48,405 bases of DNA from Astrothelium macrocarpum. Taxonomy: Eukaryota; Ascomycota; Dothideomycetes; Trypetheliales; Trypetheliaceae. Shown piece after piece: positions 1-11,345 of this stretch. The translations under genes and the position numbers were made by a program. The number at the start of each line of letters is the position of its first letter. Positions within the stretch are counted from its first letter, which is position 1. The notes beneath the pieces were generated by a model. It had not been told where the DNA came from, did no database searches, and saw only the letters and a list, made by a program, of their open reading frames with translations. The stretch covers positions 1-48,405 of the forward strand of contig JAGEMR010000182.1 in assembly GCA_021030915.1 (NCBI GenBank), in the 5' to 3' direction.

Positions 1-930
1 TCGCCGTGACGATACTGCTGCTATTGATCGTTATCTTGACGATCCAAAGATATCCATTGAAGCTAAAGGACGACCCTAGCAGACGATTGCTATTGAAGCT
101 GGAATTATACTGCCAAATACACATCATTTCAGGCCTGAAAACAAATGTCTTATCAGCGCTCAAAGTATTCAACAAATATGCAAACAAGATGAAATAATTG
201 GGACATACAAATGTGAAGAAGAGAAGCTATTTACAAAGACTCAAACAAATGAGTGATTTGGATGGATTATTATATAAATCGAAATACGACCTTATTTATT
301 GAATTGGCGGTGTATTGTTTTTTGTGATGAATTCCATTTTGAAATTGGATCTTGGTGTACAAAATACATCAAACATCGACGAGATAAAATTATTCGTTAT
401 AAGCTTTCGAATATACACCGCAAGCCAATTACCAAAAAAGATGAAAAATAATATAATCGACAACTGGCATTATTCAATATTTTTATGGCAATTAATTACA
501 ATTGGAGATTTTTTATTTCATACCAAATCCGCAATAATATTGATAAAATGATTATTGAGGTATATACCAAAATCATATTTTTATAATTGAAAGAATATTT
601 GGGAAATGGAATTTTATGTCAAGATGCTGATTTAACTCATATCAGCAAAAGAATAACAAAATATGCTGAAGAATATCAAATTGAATTACTAACGCTGTCT
701 GATGGATCATCTGATTTATCAGTAATTGAATCATTAGCACATCCAGTGAAGAAACGATTCCATGAGCAATACAGCGTTACACAGGAAGCAGCAAATGCTC
801 GTTTTGAACAAATCTGGGAGGAGCAAATAGATCAGAAGCAGATTCAGCATATGTACAAACATTACTGTGTTCGTTTTCACGAGATTCGTAGGGCTAATGG
901 CCAAATGAGCAAATATTAGCTAGCAAATAC
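1..930 (+). mobile_element. Decayed Tc1/mariner transposase remnant (DD34E type)
   Basis: AT-enriched remnant of a Tc1/mariner DDE transposase on the plus strand. Three conserved blocks are visible in broken frames. Around 325-440 a CDEFHFEIG-like stretch followed by a KHRRD-like stretch corresponds to the first catalytic Asp region. At 587-919 an open frame of 110 codons holds QDAD, then DGSSDLSVIES and a VKKRFHE stretch. From the first Asp of DAD to the Glu of IES there are 34 intervening residues, which is the Tc1 DD34E spacing. Stops and TA-rich codons between the blocks are what RIP would leave. No terminal inverted repeat was found, so the boundaries are only nominal, and the left end may lie outside the window. 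The copy is not functional. Confidence 0.75.
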
Positions 931-1033
931 ACCAAATTTGAACGAGATGAAAGCGAGTTCGGGCTTCAGAAGGTGCTTGATTTGGTGGTGGTGGCCCGTG
1001 TCAATTTCGGAACGGAATTTCTCAGCCGAAGAG

Positions 1034-1076
1034 GGAGTCTCCACCACGGCGCGCCCGATCCCGCGGCGCGACCACC
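1034..1076 (+). repeat. Left terminal inverted repeat of pogo-like element A
   Basis: 43 bp starting GGAGTCTCCACCACGG. It is a perfect reverse complement of 3495-3537. It is GC-rich and contains unmutated CpA sites, although the DNA inside the element is AT-saturated. Confidence 0.95.
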
Positions 1077-2440
1077 AAATCAATTCTCACCACCGAGCGT
1101 TCGAATTAGATTATCTCAACAATAATAATAGATAATTAGATCGGATGAAATTGAATCAGTAGAATTAATTCGTATATTTTATTTGATATAATTATTTTAA
1201 TTTAAATAATATTATGGAATTTATTTTATATATCGTAAACGACCTCAATCAGAAGATATTTCATTCTTATTTATACGATTTTCTGCCACCATCATAATAT
1301 TTTGAACCTTTTTTAATATTTTCTACTATTTCTGCTATTTCTACTTATTTTGAAATATTTCTGTTTTGAATTATCTATTCGCTGTTCGCTGTTCAATAAT
1401 CTCTCGTTTCTATTATATTTGAATTGCTCATTCTTCCTTCCGCCATTATTGAATTTTTTATCAATCACATTTACGTTCTATCTTGTATTCAATTTCAATT
1501 TATTTATTAATCTATTTTTATATTTTCTGAATCTTTTTTTTATTCCTTTTCAAATTATTCAGCCTTTTTCTACTATTATTATAATTCATGAATAAATTGG
1601 ATTTTGATGGAATTAAAGAATATTATTCCATTAAATTAAAAAGACATTTCCAATTACCTTCAATGATTCGTTTTTTATTTTTGAATTTAAAACGTATCTT
1701 TAAAATTCAAAAATTCTATTTTAAATAGATGATTTTTTATATTTTATTACAAATTCCATATTACGAATTTGTCAATTTCTTTTTATATAAATGAATTCAA
1801 TTCGTTATTGAATTTTATACGAAACCGCCTCCAACATCTCGTAAATATCATATTCGAAAAAACAGAATTTGAGAATCATTCGATCTATTTCAAATCGCCT
1901 CTTATATTAATTTGATCGAATATTATTGAAGAATTGAACGGCTGAAAGTCTATTTTGAATCAGCCATTTTCAATATTTTTAAAAATGAACGTTTAATAAT
2001 ATATCTATCAGAATAATGAAAAGAAATCAATTTTATTTAAATTAATTAAATCTTATATTCATTGAATCCATCCATCTAATTGGACGTTATAATATTCTGC
2101 CAATGGCCTGAATAAATTCATATTTAACGGCTGAAGACGATGAATAAAATGAGAAAAATAAATAGCCATCAGAATTCGCTTCTTATGATAATAATTAAAG
2201 AAATTCATAATCAGATAAAATTCATGACCATTTATTATGAATAATTTTCATTTAAAATCGTTATTTATTTTATTTTTGATATTTTTATCAAATATTTTTT
2301 TAAACCAGCCGAATCCAATTTCATTATTCGTCCAATTTGAAATAATAATATTAAAATTTTGAATAATGTAATCCGTATATTGAAATTATGAATCTTATAT
2401 AATATTGGATTGAACGTTATAAATAAAAATAAATGATAAC

Positions 2441-2778
2441 TGTTATGACCACTGAGAGGGCCGTGTACACGTCCTTGTACCCGCCCGACCTCTGGCTCAT
2501 ACGGCTCACACTATGAGCCAAGAGATCCAACCTCTGGCTCATACGGCTCGTGCCATGAGCCAAAGAATGTTACGAAGTATATAGGAGTGCAACAGAGCCC
2601 ACCTTGGCCTCGTTGTATTCAAAGCCATTCTCTAAGTCAGTCTTTGATAGCGTCTTCAGTAGAACTTTGAATTACCAAACCACATTACTCCTTGCTAGTT
2701 CAGTCCTTCACCGACTCACTTCAGAAGCCACCTTGATCCCAAGTAAACTTGACCCCAAGGATACCTAGGATCATAACA
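2441..2778 (+). mobile_element. Solo LTR of an LTR retrotransposon (probably Copia type)
   Basis: A 338-bp GC-balanced block inside AT-saturated DNA. It begins TGTTATGACC and ends GGATCATAACA, so its termini are short inverted repeats of TG...CA type. It is flanked by a perfect 5-bp target duplication, ATAAC, at 2436-2440 and 2779-2783. A TATATA box lies at 2578-2583 and is followed by a transcribed-looking region, which suggests plus-strand orientation. No gag-pol sequence remains, so this is a solo LTR left by LTR-LTR recombination. Assignment to Copia rests only on the terminal motif and length. The lack of RIP-like mutation places this insertion after degradation of the host element. Confidence 0.85.
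2488..2565 (+). repeat. Two tandem hairpin repeats inside the solo LTR
   Basis: A 36-bp unit occurs at 2488-2523 and again at 2530-2565 (offset 42 bp, a few mismatches). Each copy contains GGCTCAT and ATGAGCC about a dozen bases apart, so each can fold into a stem-loop. They lie upstream of the LTR TATA box and could be enhancer-like U3 repeats (inference). Confidence 0.8.
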
Positions 2779-3494
2779 ATAACGAATTATCGTTCATGAA
2801 GATTATAATAAATATAATAATCCACGAATAAGAATCATTTATATTTATATTTTTAAAAAAATCTCGTTTATATATTATTTTAATAAATATATAATAATGG
2901 ATATTGATTTGATTTATAATAAAATCTTTTTTATTTATATTATAAATGTTATAAATATCAATTCGATATTATATAATTTTGATGATTATCTATCAAAATA
3001 TTAATAATAAAATAATATTCTTGAATTATTCGTATTATATCAAAATATAATTGAATTTGAATATAATTATTTATTTTTTTACGAATGAAATCAAATATTA
3101 TAAAAAATACTGATTTCAATTACGACCAATGATGATATATAAAACGATTCATTCAATTCTTTTTTATATCTTTTTTATTAATTTTAATAGCGAAATTTTG
3201 AATCATTCGTATTATAAATAGAATATCACGATTTATAAATATATTAATCTATTGAATTAATATTATTTTCTATTATATTGAAAATTTCGCGAGATTATTT
3301 TGATGAATTTCTTTTTTGAATTTCTGTATATCTTTATAACGCCGCGATAACGTTAAATAATTAATTCCATATAATTTTGTTATTTGAGAATAATTAGAAA
3401 TTTTCTACGCATCCGCCGCTGTAATCGCCGCTTCAGTTGGATCCATATTGGTAGTACAATTCGTATTCAAAATGTGGTGGTGGCCAAAATTTGA

Positions 3495-3537
3495 GGTGGT
3501 CGCGCCGCGGGATCGGGCGCGCCGTGGTGGAGACTCC
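3495..3537 (-). repeat. Right terminal inverted repeat of pogo-like element A
   Basis: Perfect 43-bp inverted copy of 1034-1076. It is followed by TA at 3538-3539, the expected Tc1/mariner target dinucleotide. It ends 97 bp before the likely start codon of the PD-(D/E)XK gene, so it lies in that gene's promoter or 5' leader. Confidence 0.95.
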
Positions 3538-3633
3538 TAAGGTAAACAAATCAACAATAGCGGGTTTCCGCGTCTGCCTAAATCTCATCCAACGCTCCCG
3601 CCAAATTTCATGGCAGCTCTCTGTCAAATTCAG

Positions 3634-5280
3634 ATGTCGAGTGATCTTTCAGACAGGTCCCTCGCGGTGTTTGACTGGCTTGCCAATGTCTCTGAATCCC
3701 CTACCGACGGCAGGCCCTGCAAGCGCAAGTCTCCTCATACCCAGCGTTCTCAACATCCACGGAAACGTCTGCGGAAGCCTTTGGCTGATATACAATCAAA
3801 CATCGCCCACGATATGGCACCTCAAACGCCTCGCCGATCTCAACGATCTGTCTCGAGCTTGACCCATCAAGGATCTCCTATAAAAGGTGCTGCGCAGAAG
3901 CAACCAGCCGTCTTTGACATCAACGAGGAAACACCAAAGCCAGTGTTCAACATGCAAAACAAGCCTATACTGGAGAAGTCACTGTCAGAGAGCGATTTAG
4001 ATCAGATTTCTCAGTCGTCAAAAAGATCTCACAGCCCAATAAAAATGTCGGAGCTAGAAGGACTGGAAAGCTGCCAGCCTTTCAGGTGCCTGTCAAGTGT
4101 GGATGACATCGCTGATACCCATGCCCTATATCAGTGTAGAGACTTGCTAGACCGGCTCTCAGAATTCGCAGATGGAGAAGGGATTATCCCAGAAGAGAAG
4201 AAGGTTTGGCTCCTTCGGCAACTCTCTTTATACATACGCTTATTAGGACAAAGAAGGAACTACAAAGCGACAAAAGATGTGAACGCGATCTTAAGAGCGC
4301 TCGTCATTTCGACAATTCTGGGAAGAGAAATGAACTTGGAAAAACGCCTCCCATCGAGCAGGTGGTAGATATTCGTGACGATACAAACACTTGCCGGGAA
4401 ATACAAGAGCATGAAGCAGGCTGGAATTCTAGGGTTCAGTCACCGCTTTTGGTCGCGTCGTGGAGACATGCTAAACTTAAAGACGGACTTCATATTGCAA
4501 ACATGTGAGTTTGTATATTTCCCTATGCTTGTAGCAGGAACTCATCCGGCTTCTCACCCAGCACAACCGCACGGATAAAGCCTAGTATTCTTCTGCCCAA
4601 GTGGCGCTCTGGTGAAAAGGTAGCTAGCAAACTCGTAGATTGTGCTGTTACGTTGCAGCCATCCGACGTCACAAGAGCGGCATTCCAAAATCTCGAGCCT
4701 ATCTGCGCCAATTCAGATGGTAATATTCGCAGCTTCAATCAAACAACAATCAATACCATCACCACCCGTCCAGTCGCCGTTAGCATTGAAACAAAATCGC
4801 ATAGTGGAGATGCTGATAAAGGGCTTGTGCAGCTTGCAACTTGGGTCACAGCCCATTACAATCGCCTCGAAAGGCTGATCGAGAGCGCGCATGGAAACGC
4901 GGGGGTTGCAGACCTTCCAGCGCTACCACTACTCTATGTGGAAGGCCCCAATTGGACTTTGATCATAGCTGTTCGCGATGACAAGAAGCAAGTGGTACGT
5001 CTCTTTCTGTTGGCATGGCTCTATCGCGATCCCTCCCACTCAGGTCATATAAATTCCTGCTTGGTCCCGAACTAACCTCTACTAACTATAGACACTGTGG
5101 GAATGCTTGAACCTTGGTTCAAGCGCTTCAATTCGTGGCATATATCAAATCATCGCCTCACTGCAACTGCTTATGGATCACGCCGCAACCACGTATCGCC
5201 GATGGTTCGAAGAAAACGCCTGCCCTTTAACCCAGCGGGAACGCGATACTTTGTTGGACAAAGACCTCGGCTTGGTTTAA
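3634..5280 (+). CDS. PD-(D/E)XK nuclease-like domain protein
   Basis: Resembles the fungal PD-(D/E)XK nuclease-like family, often lineage-specific and of unproven activity. My in-phase model has exons 3634-4278, 4326-4504, 4562-4994 and 5092-5280 (about 481 aa). The start MSSDLSDRSLAVFDWL is chosen because family members begin with a short helix like this; ATG 3610 is an in-frame alternative. A basic, Ser/Pro-rich, probably disordered region spans residues 25-140. The nuclease-like core follows: EAGWNSRVQSPLL, then NITTARIKPSILLP, then SIETK at 4782-4796 (the E-x-K half of the active-site motif), then a conserved C-terminal part with LWECLNLG and LLMDHAATTY. The last intron has a textbook GTACGT donor and CTAAC branch site. 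The intron at 4279-4325 has a weak donor (GTGAAC); if it is not real, a frameshift separates the two halves. Transcription runs away from the adjacent pogo element. Confidence 0.75.
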
Positions 5281-6634
5281 TTCCCCTGTGATTGGGCCAG
5301 GACGAGAGACGCACCCTCTGCACATTGGCACCCACCGGGCAATATGCGTGGCCAGTACGCAGATGTACATGGAAAAAATAGGCCTACTAGCCTATCTACA
5401 TTTCTTCTCAAAATAGCTTCATTCTGGAAACGAGAGGGCGGGGCACAAAAGGAACGGATTCCCCTGGGCGATCTTTGTTTCTTAAACCAGCTCCTGTTTA
5501 AGAATTACGGTGCGAAATCTTTTGGTCACGTGGATTTACTGCCTCGTTAGACTTGTTTTGTACAATGTGTCAGTATTTCAACGGATCCGATCCGGGAACA
5601 GACGGTGTGCGCAATCCACGCTTTGTGAGGAAATGGAAGCTATGTGAGGCTTTCACTCATTATGTGTAATTTGTGAGGGAGCTGCAATTGAGATGCATGT
5701 AAGTCAAGTCGCCGGCTCAACCTCGGCTCAATTTATGCTCTCGCTGCTCAGCTTCCTCTTAAGCTGGCACGCTGGCTCAGGCGGGCTCGGATCTTGCTAA
5801 TACAGAAACCAAGTTCATCTGGGGAAACCCTGCATAATCGATCAATCCTCCAAGGTTGTGACTGCCGGCCCAATGGCTGAGGCAGACCAACTTCTTCTGG
5901 CGGTGACGCCTGGCTTCTTGGAAGCAGAAACACGACGTGGAACTCGATTGATAGCGAAATAGCGCCAATGGCTCGAATGATATCGGCAATAGCCACATGA
6001 TAAGGTATGTGAGATCGTCAATCCTCCAGATCATACCGTCTGATACCCAAGAACTGCGAAAATCGTTGACTGAAACTTACAGCGAAGATCTGGAGCATCT
6101 CCAGCGACACTCGCAATCTATCTGGCGCCTACTTACGATGAGCTGGCAGCGGCATGCAGTATGGGATAAATTGCATTGGTAGCGCCTCCTCAAATCACCT
6201 GATTATGGTCATCGAAGCTTGGACGTTCAGCGCGCCGCTCCTCGGCGCCCCTGGCCAATTTCATTCATCTTCCAGCGAACACCACTTCAAGACATAGTCC
6301 TGCATACTTCAAGGCGAGCCAAATCATCGAGGATAGTTTCGTAGTATCAAGAAACCAACTGCAAGACTCTTGGATGAGGACGAATGCCTGTATAATATCC
6401 CGTTTGGACCTCGTTTGTTAGCCTTGCAGACCCTCCATCAGCGCCATATACCACTTGAAGGTCGTTCATAATTCGTCTAGGCAGCTGTCAAAGCAGATAT
6501 TTCGGAACGGAGAAACCCTGCGAGGTTTGCTAGCTGGTACCATTCAACTTCTTTAATACAGGCGCAACCATCACTTTCGAATGTTTACCCCCTCTTGTTG
6601 AATCCAGAAGCACGTGCCACTTTTGTACAATTGT
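5281..6634. other. No supportable gene
   Basis: Normal base composition but stop-rich in all frames. Minus-strand fragments at about 5750-6030 and 6240-6530 read like eroded protein-coding sequence, but I could not join or identify them. Possibly a decayed gene. Confidence 0.4.
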
Positions 6635-7208
6635 CTACGATCCGATCGATATACGAATGAGAAGAGGATGGTGGCACGACGATATATATTGAAGAGGAGT
6701 ATGAGTTTGATTGGACGAGGATGAAGAAGCAAGTGAGGTTGCGTCATATCTGGGAGGTGATTCACGGTCATATGCACTCGTGTAGGGCAACTTGGCCACT
6801 GGAGCGAGGTCTGCTGGTAGTAAATACTCAATCATGGACCAGGAATTGCTCCGTGTATGTTGACGAAGAGATTGGTTAAACTCCCCTTCTTCGTGCCACT
6901 GTTTTGCCTCCATCGTGAGCCCAGCCCAGCCAGTGCGCTTAAAGGACATGTCAACTATGTAACCTTCCGGGAAACACATCAAGGCATAGATGTAATGGTC
7001 TTTCTCGGATTTCTACATTTTTAAAAGCAGAATTTTACCCGCCTTCATTAGCCTTGGGTCGAATGAAAGCCGTCCATGTTGATGGTCCTTGTTTGTCTAA
7101 CACATGGTACACGTTGCTTTGAACCTGATCGATGCCTACTTACTTGAACCATGATCCCAACAGATAGGTCTTCCGAACTCACCTTGTGTAGGCAAATTCG
7201 TCAGCCAT
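6635..7208 (-). CDS. Small hypothetical protein, splicing unresolved
   Basis: Unrecognised. The main coding block reads KSEKDHYIYALMCFPEGYIVDM and continues for about 115 residues to a stop at 6635, ending in a Ser-rich stretch (SLASSSSS). Upstream, an ATG at 7206-7208 starts MADEFAYT, followed by a good donor (GTGAGT). Another coding-looking stretch (NVYHVLDKQGPSTWTAFIRPK) lies at about 7045-7130. A TATATA-like box at about 7265-7272 precedes the ATG. I could not join all three blocks in one phase with standard GT-AG sites, so the gene is either mis-modelled or broken. It lies 147 bp downstream of DBR1 on the same strand. Confidence 0.35.
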
Positions 7209-7355
7209 ATTTCTTCACCTTACAGCAGAACCGCGACTACTCCAGTTTCATCCAGTAGCAGGTTCATATATAGCTACTGTGCCATCTCCCCCAACCGATT
7301 GGGGCTTTGTCCTCGCCAATAAAGCCAACACAAGCCGTCGACTATAGATTATCAT

Positions 7356-8883
7356 TCATTCAAAAATAACATCATTTTCAACTCCAATCACATCATCATT
7401 GGCTGAGAATTTATTCCGCATTTGGAGCATCATGCAAAATTCTTCCGTCTGGGAGTTTAGAAACTCACAAGGCTGTTCGTCAGCATTGACCTTATCGTCT
7501 GGATTATATACCGGAGCGTGTTTCTCGAAGTTCTCGGGAGTCTTAAGAAGATCTTTCGCAGTGACATTGGCTTGAATCAAGTGGAAATTCTGCAAGACTA
7601 TATCCGTACAAGCAGCGTCAGACTTTCCCGCTGTCAGATCAAGGGATGCATCTCCAGCGACCGGTCCACTACCAGAGGAACGAATGATAGAGAGCCATTC
7701 CTCATCGTAGTGAAGGGCAAATTTGCCCTCGGGTGTCTTCTGCATATAAGGTTTTGCAGAGGTATCTCCAGCGTTAAAACACGATTTAACCTCAAGAAGC
7801 TCGAGAAATTCATTGTTCAGACCAGGCTTATCAAGTGCAAGGAAATTTGTGACAGTATTCGTAATACCTGGAGGTGAAAGCTTGGGTGCACTCTTTTTCT
7901 TTCCAGAAGCAGACCCAAACATGGATTTTGGCAATTGAGATCTTATCTCATTAGAGATCGCCAAACTCTTGAATTTATCTTCAATTGTGTCGCCCTTGTG
8001 TTCCACAACTGCAGAGTACTTGATGTGCATGTGACCCGAGAACCAATAATTAGGTCGCAGACGATTCATTACCTGTTCGGCAGGTGCACTACCAAGATTA
8101 TCGATCTTGGCACTTTCAAAGAAACCAGGCCGGTCGTTGAAGAGCTTTTCGTAGTCCCCGAACCACTCCACGCGCCGAGGCCAGTCGTGGCTAATGCCAA
8201 TATCAAGTGGAAGGCGAACTTGGAGTAGTCTGGAGATATCGCATTCCCGAACATGAAAAATAGAGCGGATCTCATCTCTGTCATATGGAAGACGCTCATA
8301 ATGTGGCTTACGATAATCTGCGCCTTTGAAGATGCCCGAGAGACCAGCAATGCGGAAAGGCCCGTAACGCAGGACGTTTGCAGCTCCCAGATAATATATA
8401 CTTGGCGCCAGCCAACCACCATAGTACAGCTCCGAGAAATAATTCGAAGCTTCATGATTGCCTCCGATTACGAGCGTTAGCACGGGAGCCTGCTTCTCCC
8501 CGCTATAATACCGGTGGAAATCACCGATAGTTCGATGTTTCCGGGGGACGGCCATGCAATTCAGATCGCGTTCGTTGCGAATAGCCTAAGACAAGGTTAA
8601 TGACGAGTTGCGAGCGAATACAGAGCGGGAAAGTATTTCCCTGAAAGTCCCCACAGATGATGAGGAAATCAAGGTTTGCCACAGCCCAACCTCGGGATGC
8701 GCATGCCGTCTCGAGCGAACTGTAGATTTTGTCTAAGGAACCATGGCACTTGCAAAAGTTAACATGGGATGATGTCGATTTTGTTGAGACTCATAAGCTA
8801 CTTACACAGCCCTCCACAGCAATCTTTAAAGGAGATATTGAGAGCTTAGACTTTCCGGTCTCAAGTAAAGTGAGATTAGACAT
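7356..8883 (-). CDS. DBR1: RNA lariat debranching enzyme Dbr1
   Basis: Metallophosphoesterase that hydrolyses the 2'-5' bond of excised intron lariats in the nucleus. Exons are 8883-8806, 8748-8641 and 8585-7356 (about 471 aa). Conserved metal-site motifs are in order: EGC-CHG across the first splice junction (residues 24-29), CGDFQ (58-62), GGNHEAS, SHDWPRR and SGHMHIKY. The family signature GGWLAPSIYYLG is also present. The C-terminal Dbr1 domain is more divergent and ends in an acidic tail. Intron 1 (8805-8749) is canonical. Intron 2 (8640-8586) has a good branch site and acceptor but starts GG instead of GT; one base (8639) separates it from GTAAAT. If that is real, splicing would be impaired or non-canonical; a sequencing error is also possible. 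Protein identity is certain. Confidence 0.93.
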
Positions 8884-9303
8884 ATCCTTGGTTGTAAGAA
8901 TAGATCAAAAGGATTGTAGAAATCTAGGATGATCCTATGTAGTATATTGAAAACCAGATTTCTAAATCATAGTATCCTACTCCGTCACGTATCAATTCCT
9001 AATTATGTGTTGATGCCATATTAGGCAGCCGTAGGCAGCAATGATGAATCAAAGAACAGCACAAAAGCTATACTCAAAACGGCAGGATTACTACGTAAAT
9101 CGCAATCTAGCACAGATACCTTACCTTATCCCAGCACGAGAAGTGCCTCAAAGAATCTGTGTGCACGCGAAAGGCGAAGCAAGCGACTATACAGCAGATG
9201 TCATCCCAAGGACGTGTGCAGGAGTTGTCGCGGCGCATAATTTGTTATTTGGAAGCTAACTCTGAGGAGCTGTGGTAGTGATTACCTGAGTAGTACTAGT
9301 CTA
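8884..9303. other. Upstream region of DBR1, no further gene
   Basis: Contains the presumed DBR1 promoter. A 72-codon open frame at 9041-9259 has no recognisable features and is probably chance. TA at 9302-9303 is the target-site copy of the next transposon. Confidence 0.5.
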
Positions 9304-9327
9304 GGAGAGTTCACCACCGTGTGCACG
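9304..9327 (+). repeat. Left terminal inverted repeat of pogo-like element B
   Basis: 24 bp beginning GGAGAGTTCACCACCG. Perfect inverted match to 11346-11369, with a weaker match continuing about 24 bp inward. It shares the GGAG start and CACCAC core with the ends of element A. Confidence 0.93.
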
Positions 9328-11345
9328 TGACCACTTAATGCACACCTGGAATTTGGAAACACCACGAATTTCAAGACGAATTGCGCCACCAATATGGGTT
9401 CAATTGAAGAAGCGATTACAGCGGCGAATGCGTAGAAAGTTTCTAATTATTCTGAAATAATAAAAGAATATAATATCGATCGTATAATATTATCACGGCG
9501 TCATAAAGATGTTATCAAATCCAGAAAAAGCGTCTATTAAAAATCTTTAATTAATCTTTTAGAATATCAGAAATTTATTTTAATTCAATAAATTAATATA
9601 TTGATAGATTATGATATTTCTTCCATTATACGTATGATTCGGAATTTCATTATTAATATTAATAAATTGATAATTGGAAAAAATTAAATGAATTATTTTA
9701 TATAATAATATTTTTTATCATTTTTGATCTCATATAAAATAATTTTATTCAATTTCAATTTTATTTTAATATAATATATTTTATTAAATTCTATTATTTT
9801 ATTATTAATAATTTATTAAATGATTTATAAAATCGCTGAATATAAAATTGAAATATATAATATATATAATATAAACGAAAAAGATTTTGTGATCAATTAA
9901 TTTATAATTCATTAATATATATTCAATAAAAAAATATATAAATAAAATTTTTTGAAAAAAATTGGTATAAATAATTCTTATTCATGAATTATTATTTTTA
10001 TTTTGATTTATATGAATGACGAAACGTTATTTTTTTTATTCATTTATAATAGTGAAATAGAAATTATTCAGAATTTATAATTTATATATATAAATTTTAA
10101 AATTTATAAATATAATTTTATCATTTTATTTTTAAATTAAATAAATGATAAAAATGGATTTGTCTGATTTATTAAAATATTTGATAAAAATATCAAAAAT
10201 AAGATCAATAATGGTCTTAAATAGCGATTATTTATCATTATTTATTTTTTTTATTTGATTCATTAATTTCAATTATTAAATATGAATTTATTTCGATTAT
10301 TGATTAAATATTATAATCTTGAATTAGATAATTAGATCCAATATATATAAAATTTAATTGAATTCAATAAATCTGATTTTTTTCTGTTATTTTAGAAGAT
10401 ATATTAAAAAAATTTTATATTAATGAATATTGAAAATAAATAATATAAAATAGAATTGAAATTATTTAATTCATTTATTATATTAGATCAAATTCGTATT
10501 TAATATTTTAAAAATTTTTTAGAATATTTTATAAATTCAAATTCTTCAATTATTATTAATATAAATTATTAAAAATAATTTTGTAAATAATTTAATGATT
10601 AATTGAATTTTTTATAATAAAAAAAATTTAATAAATTTGAAATTTTCGTATTCGTATAAAATATCAAAAATTATTTTCTGAAAATATAAAAATTGAATTT
10701 AAAAAAAATGATAAATATTCAAAAATAACGAAATAAATGTTAAAAGATTTTATTAATATCTTCTGAATATAATGGAATAATATTTTATATTTTAAATAAA
10801 ATTGAATATATTTATGAATTTCAATATCAAAAGAAAAAGATTGAATAATTTAAAAAAGATTAAAAAAAAATTCAGAAAATTTAATAACGAATTAAAAAAT
10901 AAATTGAAATTGAATTAAAAATTAAATATTGATATATTTGATTAAAAATTATTCGATAATAAAAGATGGAATAGATTATTTAATAATAACGGAAATAGAA
11001 GATTATTAAATAATGAATAATAAATAAATAATTAAAAATGGAAATTTAAAATATTTAACGAAATTAATGAAAATAATTTAAATTATCGAATCAGATTCAA
11101 AATATTATATATATAAATAATAAGATTTTAAAAAAAAATCGAATTATTTTATTAATTAAATTATTTATGATATATCAAAAAAATTCTATAATATTTTTTA
11201 AATTAATTTATCTAATTTAAATTAAACACGTTAATTATATTTATTGATTCCATTTGATCTGATCTAATTGTCTTTATTATTTGTTGAGATAATTACATTT
11301 GAATGCGTGGTGTTGAGAATTAATTTGGTGTGTATTCAGTGGGAC

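Larger units (their letters stand above)
1034..3537 (-). mobile_element. Pogo/Fot1-like DNA transposon, AT-degraded, with nested solo LTR
   Basis: The element is bounded by perfect 43-bp GC-rich inverted repeats (1034-1076 and 3495-3537). Without the 343 bp due to the nested LTR it is about 2.16 kb, a usual Fot1/pogo size. On the minus strand an ATG at about 3445 opens a degraded transposase: MDPTEAAITAADA, a stop, then KISNYSQITKLYGINYLTLSRR, a helix-turn-helix N-terminus. Further on, IIRMIQNFAIKI and MNRFIYHHW match the conserved pogo/Fot1 pattern. A TA dinucleotide follows the right end (3538-3539), but the left end is preceded by AG, so the TA duplication is not intact. The interior is saturated with TpA and carries many stops. 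The element is dead, but its ends are well preserved. Confidence 0.85.

Noticed and set aside
1350..1595. 81-codon Phe/Leu-rich frame in the AT block
   Set aside because: Product of AT-saturated sequence inside the degraded pogo element.
4505..4534. A 30-nt intron (GTGAGT...GTAG) in the PD-(D/E)XK gene
   Set aside because: It keeps frame, but the 57-nt alternative 4505-4561 also keeps frame, has a normal length, and restores the family-like NITTARI motif.
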